Positions 53,631 through 62,888 are shown, counted from the first letter of the stretch. The stretch: DNA of 64,000 bases from Microbacterium salsuginis (GCF_012524205.1 NZ_JABACI010000001.1:124001-188000); one strand, 5' to 3'. Notes: generated by a model not told the origin, from the sequence alone. Numbers and translations are program-made.

Positions 53631-54497
53631 ATGCCCGACATGCAGAACGCCCGGGTCGCGGTGTATCTCGACTTCGACAACATCGTGATGTCCTGGTACG
53701 ACCGGGTGCACGGCAAGAACTCGTACGCGCGGGATCGCCAGAGGATCGCGACGGATGCCTCCGACCCCGAGATCGCCGAACGGCTGGCCGCCGCGACGAT
53801 CGATGTCGGCGCGATCATCGACTACGCCACGTCGTTCGGCACGCTCGTGCTGACGCGGGCCTACGCGGACTGGTCGGCCCCTGTCAACGCCATCTATCGC
53901 TCGCAGCTCGTGGCCCGCGCCGTCGACCTGGTGCAGCTGTTCCCGGCCGCGGCGTACGCGAAGAACGGCGCCGACATCCGGCTGGCCGTCGACGCCGTGG
54001 AGGACATGTTCCGGCTGCCCGACCTCACGCACGTCGTGATCGTCGCGGGCGACTCGGACTACGTCCCGCTGGCACAGCGGTGCAAGCGCCTGGGGCGCTA
54101 TGTCGTGGGAGTCGGGGTGGCGGGCTCGACCGCGAAGTCCCTGGCCGCTGCGTGCGACCAGTTCGACTCGTACGATGCGCTCCCGGGGGTCGCCGCACCA
54201 CCGGTCACCGGCAAGAAGGATGCTGCGCCGACGCGCCGTCGCGCCAAGAAGGCCGCGGCCGACCCGGCGGGCGCCCTTCTCGAGCGCGCGCTGCGCCTGG
54301 AGAGCGACAAGGAGGACGTCGAGTGGCAGCACGCGTCGGCGGTGAAGAGCCTCATCCGTCGGCTCGACCCGTCGTTCAGCGAGAAGGCGCTCGGACACAA
54401 GAGCTTCTCGGAGTTCGTCAAGGCCCACCCGACGGTGGCCGAAGTCGACGAGTCCGGCAACATCGTCCTGATCCGCCTCGCCGCCGGCCAGACCTGA
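53631..54497 (+). CDS. NYN-domain ribonuclease with C-terminal LOTUS/OST-HTH domain
   Basis: A 288-residue protein. The N-terminal PIN-like NYN domain has its acidic residues in AVYLDFDNIV, GADIRLAVDAVEDMF and VAGDSDYVPLA. A basic linker KKDAAPTRRRAKKAAA leads to a helical C-terminal domain (about 215-288) with LIRRLDPSFSEKALGHKSFSEFVK, matching OST-HTH/LOTUS modules that bind RNA. Bacterial LabA/DUF88 proteins of this form are presumed RNases with poorly known targets. ATG 53631 follows GGGGAGGAA. Confidence 0.9.
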   Translation: MPDMQNARVAVYLDFDNIVMSWYDRVHGKNSYARDRQRIATDASDPEIAERLAAATIDVGAIIDYATSFGTLVLTRAYADWSAPVNAIYRSQLVARAVDLVQLFPAAAYAKNGADIRLAVDAVEDMFRLPDLTHVVIVAGDSDYVPLAQRCKRLGRYVVGVGVAGSTAKSLAAACDQFDSYDALPGVAAPPVTGKKDAAPTRRRAKKAAADPAGALLERALRLESDKEDVEWQHASAVKSLIRRLDPSFSEKALGHKSFSEFVKAHPTVAEVDESGNIVLIRLAAGQT

Positions 54498-54538
54498 CCC
54501 TCGGCCTGTGAGGTGAGTGCATTCTCATGGACTTCGCC

Positions 54539-54568
54539 TTGAAACCTGAATCCCCCGTCAGGTAGTGT
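54539..54568 (+). promoter_or_regulatory. Candidate sigma-70-type promoter of the MHS transporter
   Basis: TTGAAA (54539-54544), 18-nt spacer, TAGTGT (54563-54568). Together with the AAGGAGG ribosome site at 54607 this gives a leader of about 48 nt, unlike the leaderless neighbours. Confidence 0.55.
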
Positions 54569-54621
54569 CGCCGGACGGCCGCTCACCGGCCGTTTCCGCG
54601 CTCTACAAGGAGGTTCAGCGC

Positions 54622-56007
54622 ATGGCGTCAGCCACAGCATCCGATCCCGCACAGCAGGTTCCGCCGTCGAGTCTGCGACGCGTCGTCACGGCCTCGATGG
54701 CCGGCACGGTCGTCGAATGGTACGAGTTCTTCCTCTACGCCACGGCCGCGAGCCTGGTCTTCAACAAGATCATGTTCCCGCCCTCCGACGACCCGTACAC
54801 CCCGATCATCCAGGCGTTCCTCACCTACGCGGTCGGCTTCATCGCGCGTCCGCTCGGCGGCATCGTGTTCGGCCACTTCGGCGACAAGTACGGGCGCAAG
54901 AAGCTCCTGCAGCTCGCGATCATCCTCGTCGGCGTCGCGACGTTCCTGATGGGATGCCTGCCGACCTTCGACCAGATCGGCTATTGGGCCGTCGGCCTGC
55001 TCATCTTCCTGCGGTTCGCTCAGGGGTTCGCCGTCGGCGGCGAATGGGGCGGCGGCGTGCTGCTGGTCGCCGAGCACTCGCCCAACAAGTCGCGGGGATT
55101 CTGGGCGTCGTGGCCGCAGGCCGCGGTTCCGGTCGGCAACCTGCTCGCCACCATCGTGCTCCTCGTTCTCAGCGGCCTGCTTCCCGAGGAGGCCTTCCTC
55201 GCGTGGGGCTGGCGCGTCGGGTTCTGGCTCTCGGTGGTCATCGTGGCGGTCGGGTACTACATCCGCACCAAGATCACGGACGCCCCGATCTTCCTCGAGG
55301 TGCAGAAGCAGGTCGAGACGGAGGAGCACGTCCGCTACGGCGTCCTCGAGGTCATCCGGCGCTACCCCCGCGGCGTCCTCACCGCGATGGGCCTGCGCTT
55401 CGCCGAGAACATCATGTACTACCTCGTGGTGACCTTCTCGATCACCTACCTCGCGGTGGCGCTGGAGATGAACACGGCGCAGATCCTGAGCTGGCTCGTG
55501 ATCGCGCACATCGTCCACATGGTCGTGATCCCGCCGATCGGGGCTCTCACCGATCGCATCGGACGCAAACCGGTGTACCTCATCGGCACCGTCCTGGCGG
55601 CGGCGTGGGGCTTCATCGCCTTCCCGATGTTCGACACGCGCTCCCCCGTCGTGATCGTCCTCGCGATCTGCCTCGGCCTGGTCATCCACGCGTTCATGTA
55701 CGCGCCGCAGCCGGCCATCATGTCCGAGATGTTCCCCACCCGCATGCGCTACTCGGGGGTCTCGCTCGGCTACCAGGTCACATCGATCGTGGCCGGCTCG
55801 CTCGCGCCCATCATCGCGACATCGCTGCTGTCGAACTTCGGCTCGTGGATTCCCGTGGCCATCTACCTCGCCGTCGCGGCCGCGATCACGCTCGTCGCGG
55901 TGATCTCGCTGCGCGAGACGAAGGGCTCGTCGCTGCACGATCTGGACCGGGTCGATCAGGAGCGACTGATCGCCGAATCGGCGTCCAGCGCTCGCACCGC
56001 CGGGTGA
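54622..56007 (+). CDS. MFS metabolite:proton symporter (MHS family)
   Basis: A 12-helix transporter of 461 residues of the ProP/KgtP/ShiA group. The family signature GTVVEWYEFFLYATAASLVF opens the first helix; GHFGDKYGRKKLL, RFAQGFAVGGEWGGGVLLVAEHSP and TDRIGRKPVYL follow. These import small organic acids, betaine or shikimate with protons; the substrate is undetermined. A ribosome site AAGGAGG sits 8 nt before the ATG, and a strong hairpin ends the unit. Confidence 0.93.
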   Translation: MASATASDPAQQVPPSSLRRVVTASMAGTVVEWYEFFLYATAASLVFNKIMFPPSDDPYTPIIQAFLTYAVGFIARPLGGIVFGHFGDKYGRKKLLQLAIILVGVATFLMGCLPTFDQIGYWAVGLLIFLRFAQGFAVGGEWGGGVLLVAEHSPNKSRGFWASWPQAAVPVGNLLATIVLLVLSGLLPEEAFLAWGWRVGFWLSVVIVAVGYYIRTKITDAPIFLEVQKQVETEEHVRYGVLEVIRRYPRGVLTAMGLRFAENIMYYLVVTFSITYLAVALEMNTAQILSWLVIAHIVHMVVIPPIGALTDRIGRKPVYLIGTVLAAAWGFIAFPMFDTRSPVVIVLAICLGLVIHAFMYAPQPAIMSEMFPTRMRYSGVSLGYQVTSIVAGSLAPIIATSLLSNFGSWIPVAIYLAVAAAITLVAVISLRETKGSSLHDLDRVDQERLIAESASSARTAG

Positions 56008-56033
56008 CCGGCAGCGCGCACACGTGATGCCAC

Positions 56034-56066
56034 AGGGCGGGTCCTCGCGAGGCGAGGGCCCGCCCT
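56034..56066 (+). terminator. Hairpin terminator after the MHS transporter
   Basis: A 15-bp stem with one G-U pair and loop GAG (AGGGCGGG...CCCGCCCT outer arms), 27 nt past the stop. No T-run. Confidence 0.75.
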
Positions 56067-56118
56067 GCCTGTCGACGCCGCACGAATGCGCGGGAGACCA
56101 GGGAAAACGCTCGTCCGG

Positions 56119-56124
56119 TACAGT
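56119..56124 (+). promoter_or_regulatory. Candidate -10 box of the ROK regulator
   Basis: TACAGT, 7 nt before the GTG at 56132; decides the start, since an ORF from 56024 would include the promoter. Confidence 0.55.
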
Positions 56125-56131
56125 GTGCTCT

Positions 56132-57355
56132 GTGGCACGCCGAAACCCGCCGCCGGGCTCGCAGACCTCGCTGCGCGAGGCGAATCGCGCGCGCGTGGTC
56201 GAATCCCTCAAGCGCCACGGTCGTCTGACGCAGATCGAGCTCGCCGGCAGCACCGGTCTGTCGCCGGCCACGGTCTCGAACATCGTCAAGGAGCTGACGG
56301 CCTCCGGCCTGCTCCACACGTCCTTCACGTCGCGCAGCGGCCGTCGCGCGACGCTGGTGTCCCTCGCGCGCAGACTGGGCCTGGTCGCCGGCGTGCACTA
56401 CAGCTCGCGTCATCTGCGGATCGCGATCGCCGACACCGCCCGCACGATCGTGACGCAGTCGTCCCTGCCGCTGCCGCTGGACCACCGCCACGACGCGGAG
56501 CTCGACCGGCTGGCGCTGCTGCTCGGCGACATGATGGAGACCATCGGCGGCTCACTGTCGGATCTGCTGTCGGTCGGGCTGGCCCTGCCCGCCCCCGTCG
56601 ACCCCCGGACGGGCATGATCTCGACGCCGGGCCTGCTTCGCGGCTGGGAGGGTGTCGACGTGGCCGAGAGCCTGTCGGCCCGCATCGGCCGCCAGGTGCA
56701 CGTCGACAGCGAGGCCAACCTGGGCGGGCTGGCCGAAGCCCGCGAGGGCAACGGCCGCACCGCCGCCTCCTCCGTCTTCATCCGCGTCGGCCACACGATC
56801 AGCGCCGGGCTCATCGTCGGCGGCGACCTCTTCCGCGGCTTCAACGGCAAGGCCGGCCAGATCGGCCACGTGACTCTGGACGAGAACGGTCCGATCTGCC
56901 GCTGCAGCAATCGCGGATGCCTCGAGACGTACGCCGGCGGTCCGGCCCTGCTGTCGCTGTTCCCGCCGAGCGTCGGGATGCACCGCCTGGGCGACCTCCT
57001 GCACGCGGCCGAGGCCGGCGACGGCAGCGCCCGGCGCGTGATCGCGGATGCCGGGCGCCACATCGGCATCGCCGCGGCGAGCCTGTGCAACCTCTTCGAC
57101 CCCGAGCTGATCGTCGTCGGCGGCGAACTGGGTCAGGCGGGCGAGATCCTGATGGCCCCGATGCGGCACTCCCTCGAGCGCACGGCACTGCCGGCAGCGG
57201 GCGGGCTGCCAGAGATCGTGGGCGCCTCTTTCGGGGAGTGGGCCGAGGCTCGCGGGGCGATCGCGATCGCCGTCGATCACGTCACGGTCGACGCCCAGAA
57301 CGTGCCCGCTCCACCGGATCTTCCCGCCGCGTCCTCGCTGCCGTTCTCGGCGTAA
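56132..57355 (+). CDS. ROK-family transcriptional regulator
   Basis: A 407-residue XylR/NagC-type protein. The N-terminal winged helix is GRLTQIELAGSTGLSPATVSNIVKELTASGL (about 30-60); the sugar-binding ROK domain follows with VDSEANLGGLAEAREGN and the zinc/ROK motif CRCSNRGCLETYAGG (the usual CxCG Gly is Ser). It probably represses the two downstream sugar importers in the absence of the sugar. The first binding-protein gene starts 9 nt after its stop, and the promoter for that gene overlaps the ROK stop codon. Confidence 0.92.
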   Translation: MARRNPPPGSQTSLREANRARVVESLKRHGRLTQIELAGSTGLSPATVSNIVKELTASGLLHTSFTSRSGRRATLVSLARRLGLVAGVHYSSRHLRIAIADTARTIVTQSSLPLPLDHRHDAELDRLALLLGDMMETIGGSLSDLLSVGLALPAPVDPRTGMISTPGLLRGWEGVDVAESLSARIGRQVHVDSEANLGGLAEAREGNGRTAASSVFIRVGHTISAGLIVGGDLFRGFNGKAGQIGHVTLDENGPICRCSNRGCLETYAGGPALLSLFPPSVGMHRLGDLLHAAEAGDGSARRVIADAGRHIGIAAASLCNLFDPELIVVGGELGQAGEILMAPMRHSLERTALPAAGGLPEIVGASFGEWAEARGAIAIAVDHVTVDAQNVPAPPDLPAASSLPFSA

Positions 57356-57358
57356 GCT
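57353..57358 (+). promoter_or_regulatory. Candidate -10 box of the first sugar importer, on the ROK stop codon
   Basis: TAAGCT begins with the TAA stop of the ROK gene and lies 6 nt before the ATG at 57365. Confidence 0.45.
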
Positions 57359-57364
57359 CAACCG

Positions 57365-58453
57365 ATGCAGGGATCGGGAGCAGCCCTCACGAGGGCACGT
57401 CGAGTGGTGGCCGCAGCATCCATCACCGCCGTCTTCGCCGCGGTGCTCGCCGCATGCGCGGGATCGGCAGACCCTGGTGCGAGCGGGGCGGGCGACGACA
57501 CCATCGCGCTGCTGCTGCCCGACGCCAAGACCGCGCGCTACGAGACCTTCGACCGGCCGCTGTTCGAGGCGCGGGTGGCCGAGCTCGGCGACTACGACGT
57601 GCTGTACTCCAACGCCGACCAGGACGCCGCGAAGCAGCAGCAGCAGGCCGAGTCGGCACTGGCCGCGGGCACCGGGGTGCTCGTCCTCGATCCGGTCGAC
57701 GCCAATGCCGCGGTGAGCATCGTGAACTCCGCGAACGCGAAGGGCGTGCCGGTGGTGTCGTACGACCGGCTCGTCGCGGGCGGTGACCTGGCCTACTACA
57801 TCTCGTTCGACAACGAGAAGGTGGGTCTGCTGCAGGCGGCGGCGTTCGTCGAGGGCGTCGGCGATGCGGCCGCGGGCGAGGGCATCCTGATGGTCAACGG
57901 CTCCCCCACCGACAGCAACGCGGCGCTGTTCAAGCGCGGCGCGCACAGCGTCATCGACGACAGCGGCCTGCGGGTGCTGGCCGAGTACGACACACCGGGG
58001 TGGAACCCCGAGAAGGCGCAGGAATGGGTCGCCGGTCAGATCGCGCAGCACGGCGATGCGATCACCGGCGTCTACGCGGCCAACGATGCCACCGCCGGCG
58101 GGGCGATCGCGGCGCTGCGCGTGGCGAACGTCGATCCGCTCCCGGTCGTGACGGGTCAGGATGCCGAGCTCTCGGCGATTCAGCGGATCCTGACGGGCGA
58201 CCAGTACATGACGGTGTACAAGGCGATCAAGCCGCAGGCGGAGCTTGCCGCCGAGGTCGCGGTGGCGCTGCTGCGCGGCGAGGAGGTGACCGCACCGATG
58301 GAGATCGACGGCACGCCCACGACGCTCCTGGAGCCGGTCGCGGTGACGGTCGACAACATCATGGAGACCGTGGTGGCGGACGGCTTCTGGAGCGTCGACG
58401 ACATCTGCACGCCCGCGTACGCCGATGCGTGCGAAGCTGCGGGCATCGGGTAG
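57365..58453 (+). CDS. Xylose/ribose-type sugar-binding lipoprotein (copy 1)
   Basis: A periplasmic-binding-like protein of 362 residues. The lipobox is LAAC with Cys31. The body resembles XylF/ChvE: ARYETFDRPLFEARVAELG, GVPVVSYDRLVAGGDLAYYISFDNEKVG and VTGQDAELSAIQRILTGDQYMTVYK. It should deliver a pentose or related monosaccharide to the permease at 59456. The C-terminus has two Cys (DDICTPAYADACEAAG), also present in copy 2, which may form a disulphide. Confidence 0.92.
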   Translation: MQGSGAALTRARRVVAAASITAVFAAVLAACAGSADPGASGAGDDTIALLLPDAKTARYETFDRPLFEARVAELGDYDVLYSNADQDAAKQQQQAESALAAGTGVLVLDPVDANAAVSIVNSANAKGVPVVSYDRLVAGGDLAYYISFDNEKVGLLQAAAFVEGVGDAAAGEGILMVNGSPTDSNAALFKRGAHSVIDDSGLRVLAEYDTPGWNPEKAQEWVAGQIAQHGDAITGVYAANDATAGGAIAALRVANVDPLPVVTGQDAELSAIQRILTGDQYMTVYKAIKPQAELAAEVAVALLRGEEVTAPMEIDGTPTTLLEPVAVTVDNIMETVVADGFWSVDDICTPAYADACEAAGIG

Positions 58454-58502
58454 GGTCCTGTCCCTGGTCGGGGAATCGAAAGACGGCGGAGAGGTCGGGG
58501 CG

Positions 58503-59459
58503 ATGATGTCGATGACGCACCCGCGGGCAGGACGTCCACGGGAGCGTGTGCTGACGATGCGCGGAATCGGAAAGCGATTCGGCGCGGTCAGGGCGCTCAC
58601 CGACGTCGACTTCTGGGTCGACGAGGGCGAAGTGGTCGCCCTCGTGGGTGACAACGGCGCCGGCAAGTCGACGCTGGTCAAGGTGCTCGCCGGCGTCCAC
58701 CCGCCCGACGCCGGCACCATCGAGTTCGACGGCGATCTGGTGCAGATCGGCTCACCGGCCGACGCGCAGGAGCTGGGGATCGAGACGATCTTCCAGGACC
58801 TCGCGCTGTGCGACAACCTCGACGTCGTGGCCAACCTGTGGCTCGGTCGTGAGCTCATCGACGGGGCCACGCTCGACGAGGTCGACATGGAGCAGCGAAC
58901 CTGGACCCTGCTGCGCGAGCTGTCGGCCAAGATCCCCTCGGTGCGCGTTCCGGTGGCTTCCCTGTCGGGGGGCCAGCGGCAGACGGTGGCGATCGCCCGT
59001 TCGCTCATCGGAGACCCGCGCGTGGTGATCCTCGACGAGCCCACTGCCGCCCTCGGCGTCGCTCAGACTGCCGAGGTGCTGAACCTGATCGAGCGGCTGC
59101 GCGAGCGCGGTCACGGCGTGATCCTGATCAGCCACAACATGGCGGACGTGATGGCCGTCGCCGACCGCGTCGTGGTGCTGCGGCTCGGACGGAACAACGG
59201 CGTCTACAACGTCGCGGACGTCACGAGCGAGACCCTGATCGCAGCGATCACGGGCGCCGCCGACAACGCCGCTTCGCGCCGCGCGGCCGAACGGCCCGGC
59301 CTGGTCGCAACTCCGTCCGACGCGGACGTTCCTGCCGGCGTCGACGATGACGCCGACGGCGACCACGAAGCGCCTCCGACGGGAGGCGGAACGGTGATCC
59401 GGATGCCGCAGACCGGCGCGCGGCGCAAGCCCGGCGATCGTACGGACGGGCGTCGATGA
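58503..59459 (+). CDS. Sugar ABC importer ATPase, single domain (copy 1)
   Basis: A 318-residue ATPase with one nucleotide-binding domain, about half the length of XylG/RbsA of enterobacteria. Walker A GDNGAGKSTL, signature SLSGGQRQTVAIA and VVILDEPTAALGVAQT are of the carbohydrate importer class 2 type. A 55-residue disordered, Asp/Pro/Arg-rich tail follows, absent in copy 2. Several ATG codons occur (58503, 58506, 58512); the first is taken. The stop overlaps the permease start as ATGA. Confidence 0.9.
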   Translation: MMSMTHPRAGRPRERVLTMRGIGKRFGAVRALTDVDFWVDEGEVVALVGDNGAGKSTLVKVLAGVHPPDAGTIEFDGDLVQIGSPADAQELGIETIFQDLALCDNLDVVANLWLGRELIDGATLDEVDMEQRTWTLLRELSAKIPSVRVPVASLSGGQRQTVAIARSLIGDPRVVILDEPTAALGVAQTAEVLNLIERLRERGHGVILISHNMADVMAVADRVVVLRLGRNNGVYNVADVTSETLIAAITGAADNAASRRAAERPGLVATPSDADVPAGVDDDADGDHEAPPTGGGTVIRMPQTGARRKPGDRTDGRR

Positions 59460-60703
59460 GCCTCGCGGGCGACGAGGTCGCCGGAGGCGACGACGGCGGC
59501 CGGGGGCTGTTCGGATCCGGCGGCGTGCGCGCCGGACTCGCGATGTTCGCCGCTCGATTGCGCGGCGGAGACCTCGGCGCCGTGCCGGCGGTCCTGGGCA
59601 TCGCGGTGATCTGGCTGGTGTTCCAGCTCATCAATCCGGTGTTCCTCTCGAGCGAGAACCTCGGCAACCTCGCCATGCAGTGCGCGGCGATCGGCACGAT
59701 CGCGCTGGGCGTGGTGCTCGTGCTGCTGCTGGGCGAGATCGATCTCTCGGTCGGCTCGGTCTCGGGTCTTGCCGCGGCGGTGCTGGCCGTCACATTCGTC
59801 CAGCTGCAATGGCCGCTCGTCTTCGCGCTGCTGGCCGCCCTCGCGATCGGATGCCTGGTCGGCCTGCTCTACGGGTATCTGTTCACGCGTTTCGGCCTGC
59901 CGAGCTTCGTCATCACGCTCGCGGGTCTCCTCGGCTTCCTCGGGCTGCAGCTGTGGGTGCTGGGCGAGACGGGTTCCATCGGGATCCCCTTCGACTCGTG
60001 GATCGTCCAGTTCGCGCAGCAGATGTACCTGCCCGCGTGGGCGTCGTACGTGGTCGCTGTGCTGGCGGTCGCCGCCTTCGCCTGGTCGCTCATCCGGCGC
60101 GCCCAGCGCCGTGCGTCCGCGTACCTGGTGAGCCAGAGTTACTCCCAGATCGCGCTGCGCAGTGCCGCCCTGCTGGTGTTCCTCGTCGTCGCGGCGTGGT
60201 ATCTGAACCTCTATCGCGGCGTCGGGGTCATGTTCGTGTTCTTCCTGGTCCTCGTCGTGGTCGCGAACTTCGCGCTCACGCGCACGCGCTGGGGCCGCTC
60301 GGTGTACGCCGTCGGCGGGTCGGTCGAGGCGGCACGACGCGCCGGCATCCGCGTCGAGCGGATCTATCTGTCGGTGTTCGCGCTGTGCTCCACGCTCGCC
60401 GCGGCGGGCGGCATCCTCGCCGCCGCGCGGCTGGCATCGGCCAACCAGAGCTCCGGCACCGGAGACGTCAACCTCAACGCGATCGCCGCCGCGGTCATCG
60501 GCGGCACAAGCCTGTTCGGCGGCCGCGGCTCGGCGTACTCGGCATTGATCGGGATCGTCGTCATCCAGTCGATCTCATCGGGGCTGACGCTCATGAACCT
60601 CGACTCGTACGTGCAGTTCATGGTCACCGGCGTGGTGCTGGTGCTGGCGGTGATCGTGGACTCGATCTCGCGGCGCACCCGCGCGGCAAGCGGCCGCGCC
60701 TGA
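59456..60703 (+). CDS. Sugar ABC importer permease, XylH type (copy 1)
   Basis: A membrane protein of 415 residues with roughly ten to twelve helices. Family markers are LLLGEIDLSVGSVSGLAAA, GLPSFVITLAGLLGFLGLQLW, YAVGGSVEAARRAGIRVERI and IAAAVIGGTSLFGGRGSAYSAL. It works with the overlapping ATPase and binding protein copy 1. The N-terminal 40 residues are hydrophilic and Gly-rich. Confidence 0.93.
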   Translation: MSLAGDEVAGGDDGGRGLFGSGGVRAGLAMFAARLRGGDLGAVPAVLGIAVIWLVFQLINPVFLSSENLGNLAMQCAAIGTIALGVVLVLLLGEIDLSVGSVSGLAAAVLAVTFVQLQWPLVFALLAALAIGCLVGLLYGYLFTRFGLPSFVITLAGLLGFLGLQLWVLGETGSIGIPFDSWIVQFAQQMYLPAWASYVVAVLAVAAFAWSLIRRAQRRASAYLVSQSYSQIALRSAALLVFLVVAAWYLNLYRGVGVMFVFFLVLVVVANFALTRTRWGRSVYAVGGSVEAARRAGIRVERIYLSVFALCSTLAAAGGILAAARLASANQSSGTGDVNLNAIAAAVIGGTSLFGGRGSAYSALIGIVVIQSISSGLTLMNLDSYVQFMVTGVVLVLAVIVDSISRRTRAASGRA

Positions 60704-60797
60704 CGCGCGGCGACCCGCTCTGCCTTCATTTCACGAACGCAATTCCCGCGGCGTGCCCTCGAGACGTCCGGCGTTGCCAAAGCGTTACGTTCAAGAC

Positions 60798-60828
60798 TTG
60801 ACGCCAAGAATCGATCAGGAAATGATCG
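60798..60828 (+). promoter_or_regulatory. Promoter with overlapping inverted repeat before importer 2
   Basis: TTGACG (60798-60803), 17-nt spacer, AATGAT (60821-60826) forms a good sigma-70-like promoter. CGATCA-GGAAA-TGATCG (60812-60828) is a 6-5-6 inverted repeat that covers the -10, a likely operator. A leader of about 60 nt follows. The rest of 60704-60892 holds no gene. Confidence 0.6.
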
Positions 60829-60892
60829 CTCCAAGCGCGATGTGCGCCAGGGCGACCTGGGAATCGCACCCTTCAAAGACGAAAGGCAAGAG

Positions 60893-61975
60893 ATGAAGAA
60901 GTCTTCACTGCTCGCCGTGGCCGCCCTCACGGGCTCCGCCGCGGTGATGCTCGCCGGCTGTGCCGGCGGCGGCACGCCGACCGACGGCGGCGACGGCGGC
61001 GACGGTGGCGGCGACGCCGCCGGCCGTGCGTGCGTGATCCTGCCCGACGCGGCCTCGTCGCCCCGCTGGGAGAACTTCGACCGCGTCTACCTGCAGGAGG
61101 GCCTGGAGGCCGCGGGCTTCGAGGTCGACATCCAGAACGCCCAGGGCAACGTCAACACGTACTCGACGATCGCCGACCAGCAGCTCACGCAGGGCTGTGG
61201 CGTCATGCTGCTCGTGGACTACCAGGGCGCCGCTGAGGCCGTGGCAGCCGACGCCAAGGCCGAGGGCATCCCCGTGATCGCCTACGACCGCCCGTTCGCC
61301 GGTGCGGACTACTACGTCTCGTTCGACAACGTCGAGGTCGGTCGCCTGCAGGGTCAGACCGTCCTCAACGGGCTCGAGGCCAAGGGCGTCGCCCCGGCCG
61401 ACGCCACCGTCGTCTACATGGGCGGCGACCCGACCGACGGCAACGCCAAGATGTTCCACGACGGCGCCGTCGAGGTCATGGAAGAGGCCGGCATCACCGC
61501 GGCCGCCGAGCCCCCCGGGGTGTGGGACCAGGCCGAGTCGCAGACCAACTTCGAGCAGGCCCTCACGAGCCTGAACGGACAGGTCGACGGCGTGTGGGCT
61601 GCCAACGACACCAACGCGGCCGGCGTCATCAAGGTGCTGCAGGACAACAACCTGCAGGGCGTGGCCGTGTCGGGTCAGGACGCGAACGTGGCCGGTCTGC
61701 AGAACATCCTGCTCGGCTGGCAGACCGCGACCGTCTACAAGCCCGTCGCCGACGAGGCCGCCGCCGCGGTCGAGGTCGCGATCGCTCTGCTCAACGGCGA
61801 AGAGGTCGAGACGGATGCCGAGCTCGAGGACGGCACGCCCTACATCCAGGTGACGCCGGTCCTGGTCGGCCCCGAAGAGGTCAAGGACGTCATCGCGGCC
61901 GGAGACGCGTCGTTCGACGACGTCTGCACGCCCGAGGTCGCCGCGGCCTGTGAACAGTACGGAGTGACCGAGTAA
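60893..61975 (+). CDS. Xylose/ribose-type sugar-binding lipoprotein (copy 2)
   Basis: A 360-residue lipoprotein with lipobox LAGC (Cys23) and a Gly/Asp-rich linker before the binding domain. It shares with copy 1 the layout RWENFDRVYLQEGLEAAGF, GIPVIAYDRPFAGADYYVSFDNVEVG and VSGQDANVAGLQNILLGWQTATVYK but is clearly diverged. Its own promoter, AAAGGCAAGAG before the ATG and a 3' hairpin suggest it is the most strongly expressed gene of this set. Confidence 0.93.
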   Translation: MKKSSLLAVAALTGSAAVMLAGCAGGGTPTDGGDGGDGGGDAAGRACVILPDAASSPRWENFDRVYLQEGLEAAGFEVDIQNAQGNVNTYSTIADQQLTQGCGVMLLVDYQGAAEAVAADAKAEGIPVIAYDRPFAGADYYVSFDNVEVGRLQGQTVLNGLEAKGVAPADATVVYMGGDPTDGNAKMFHDGAVEVMEEAGITAAAEPPGVWDQAESQTNFEQALTSLNGQVDGVWAANDTNAAGVIKVLQDNNLQGVAVSGQDANVAGLQNILLGWQTATVYKPVADEAAAAVEVAIALLNGEEVETDAELEDGTPYIQVTPVLVGPEEVKDVIAAGDASFDDVCTPEVAAACEQYGVTE

Positions 61976-61993
61976 CGTTCGGACCACAGCCGC

Positions 61994-62027
61994 GAGGGCG
62001 TCGCGTCATCGAAGGCGCGGCGCCCTC
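61994..62027 (+). terminator. Hairpin after the second binding-protein gene
   Basis: A 12-bp stem with one G-U pair (GAGGGCGTCGCG arm) and 10-nt loop, 18 nt past the stop and 36 nt before the ATPase start; probable partial terminator or RNA stabiliser inside the operon. Confidence 0.6.
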
Positions 62028-62063
62028 TGCGCGCTCGGCACCCGACAGCGCAAGGAAGCGAGC

Positions 62064-62888
62064 ATGTCAGACACCAACGTCCTCCCCGCCACCGGCCTCG
62101 GCACAGAGCCGATCATCCGGCTCGTCGGGGTCAAGAAGTCATTCGGTCCGGTCAGCGTCCTCAAGGGCGTCGACCTCGAAGTCCACCCGGGAAAGGTCAC
62201 CGCACTGGTCGGCGACAACGGCGCGGGCAAGTCCACACTCATCAAGGGTCTCGCGGGCGTCCAGCCCTACGACGAGGGCGAAGTCCTCATCGATGGCCAG
62301 CACCGCGACCTGCACACGCCGCGAGACGCGGCGCATCTCGGCATCGAGGTCGTGTACCAGGACCTCGCCCTGTGCGACAACCTCGACATCGTGCAGAACA
62401 TGTTCCTCGGACGCGAGGAGGTCTCGCTCGGCACGTTCGATGAGGGACGCATGGAGAAGGACGCCTCCGACACGCTGCGCTCCCTGTCGGTGCGCACCGT
62501 GAAGTCGGTGCGGCAGAAGGTCTCGAGCCTGTCCGGCGGGCAGCGGCAGACGGTCGCCATCGCCCGCGCGGTGCTGAAGAAGGCGCGTGTGGTCATCCTC
62601 GACGAGCCGACCGCCGCACTCGGCGTCGCGCAGACCGAGCAGGTCCTGAACCTGGTCAAGCGTCTCTCCGAGCAGGGCGTCGCCGTGGTCCTCATCAGCC
62701 ACAATCTCGCCGACGTGTTCGAGGTCGCCGACGACATCGCCGTGCTCTACCTCGGCCAGATGGTCGCCCAGATCCCCACGAGCCAGACGACCCGCGACGA
62801 CGTCGTGGGCTACATCACCGGCACCAAGACCCTCGGCGTGCAGATCGTCGGCACCGAGACCATCCGCACCGAAGGAGGCGTGGAATGA
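62064..62888 (+). CDS. Sugar ABC importer ATPase, single domain (copy 2)
   Basis: A 274-residue ATPase with a single nucleotide-binding domain: GDNGAGKSTLIK, SSLSGGQRQTVAIA and VVILDEPTAALGVAQTEQVLN. It resembles copy 1 through most of its length but lacks the long tail. AAGGAAG precedes the ATG. Its stop overlaps the permease ATG as ATGA. A single-domain protein should work as a homodimer, unlike the two-domain XylG of E. coli. Confidence 0.93.
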   Translation: MSDTNVLPATGLGTEPIIRLVGVKKSFGPVSVLKGVDLEVHPGKVTALVGDNGAGKSTLIKGLAGVQPYDEGEVLIDGQHRDLHTPRDAAHLGIEVVYQDLALCDNLDIVQNMFLGREEVSLGTFDEGRMEKDASDTLRSLSVRTVKSVRQKVSSLSGGQRQTVAIARAVLKKARVVILDEPTAALGVAQTEQVLNLVKRLSEQGVAVVLISHNLADVFEVADDIAVLYLGQMVAQIPTSQTTRDDVVGYITGTKTLGVQIVGTETIRTEGGVE

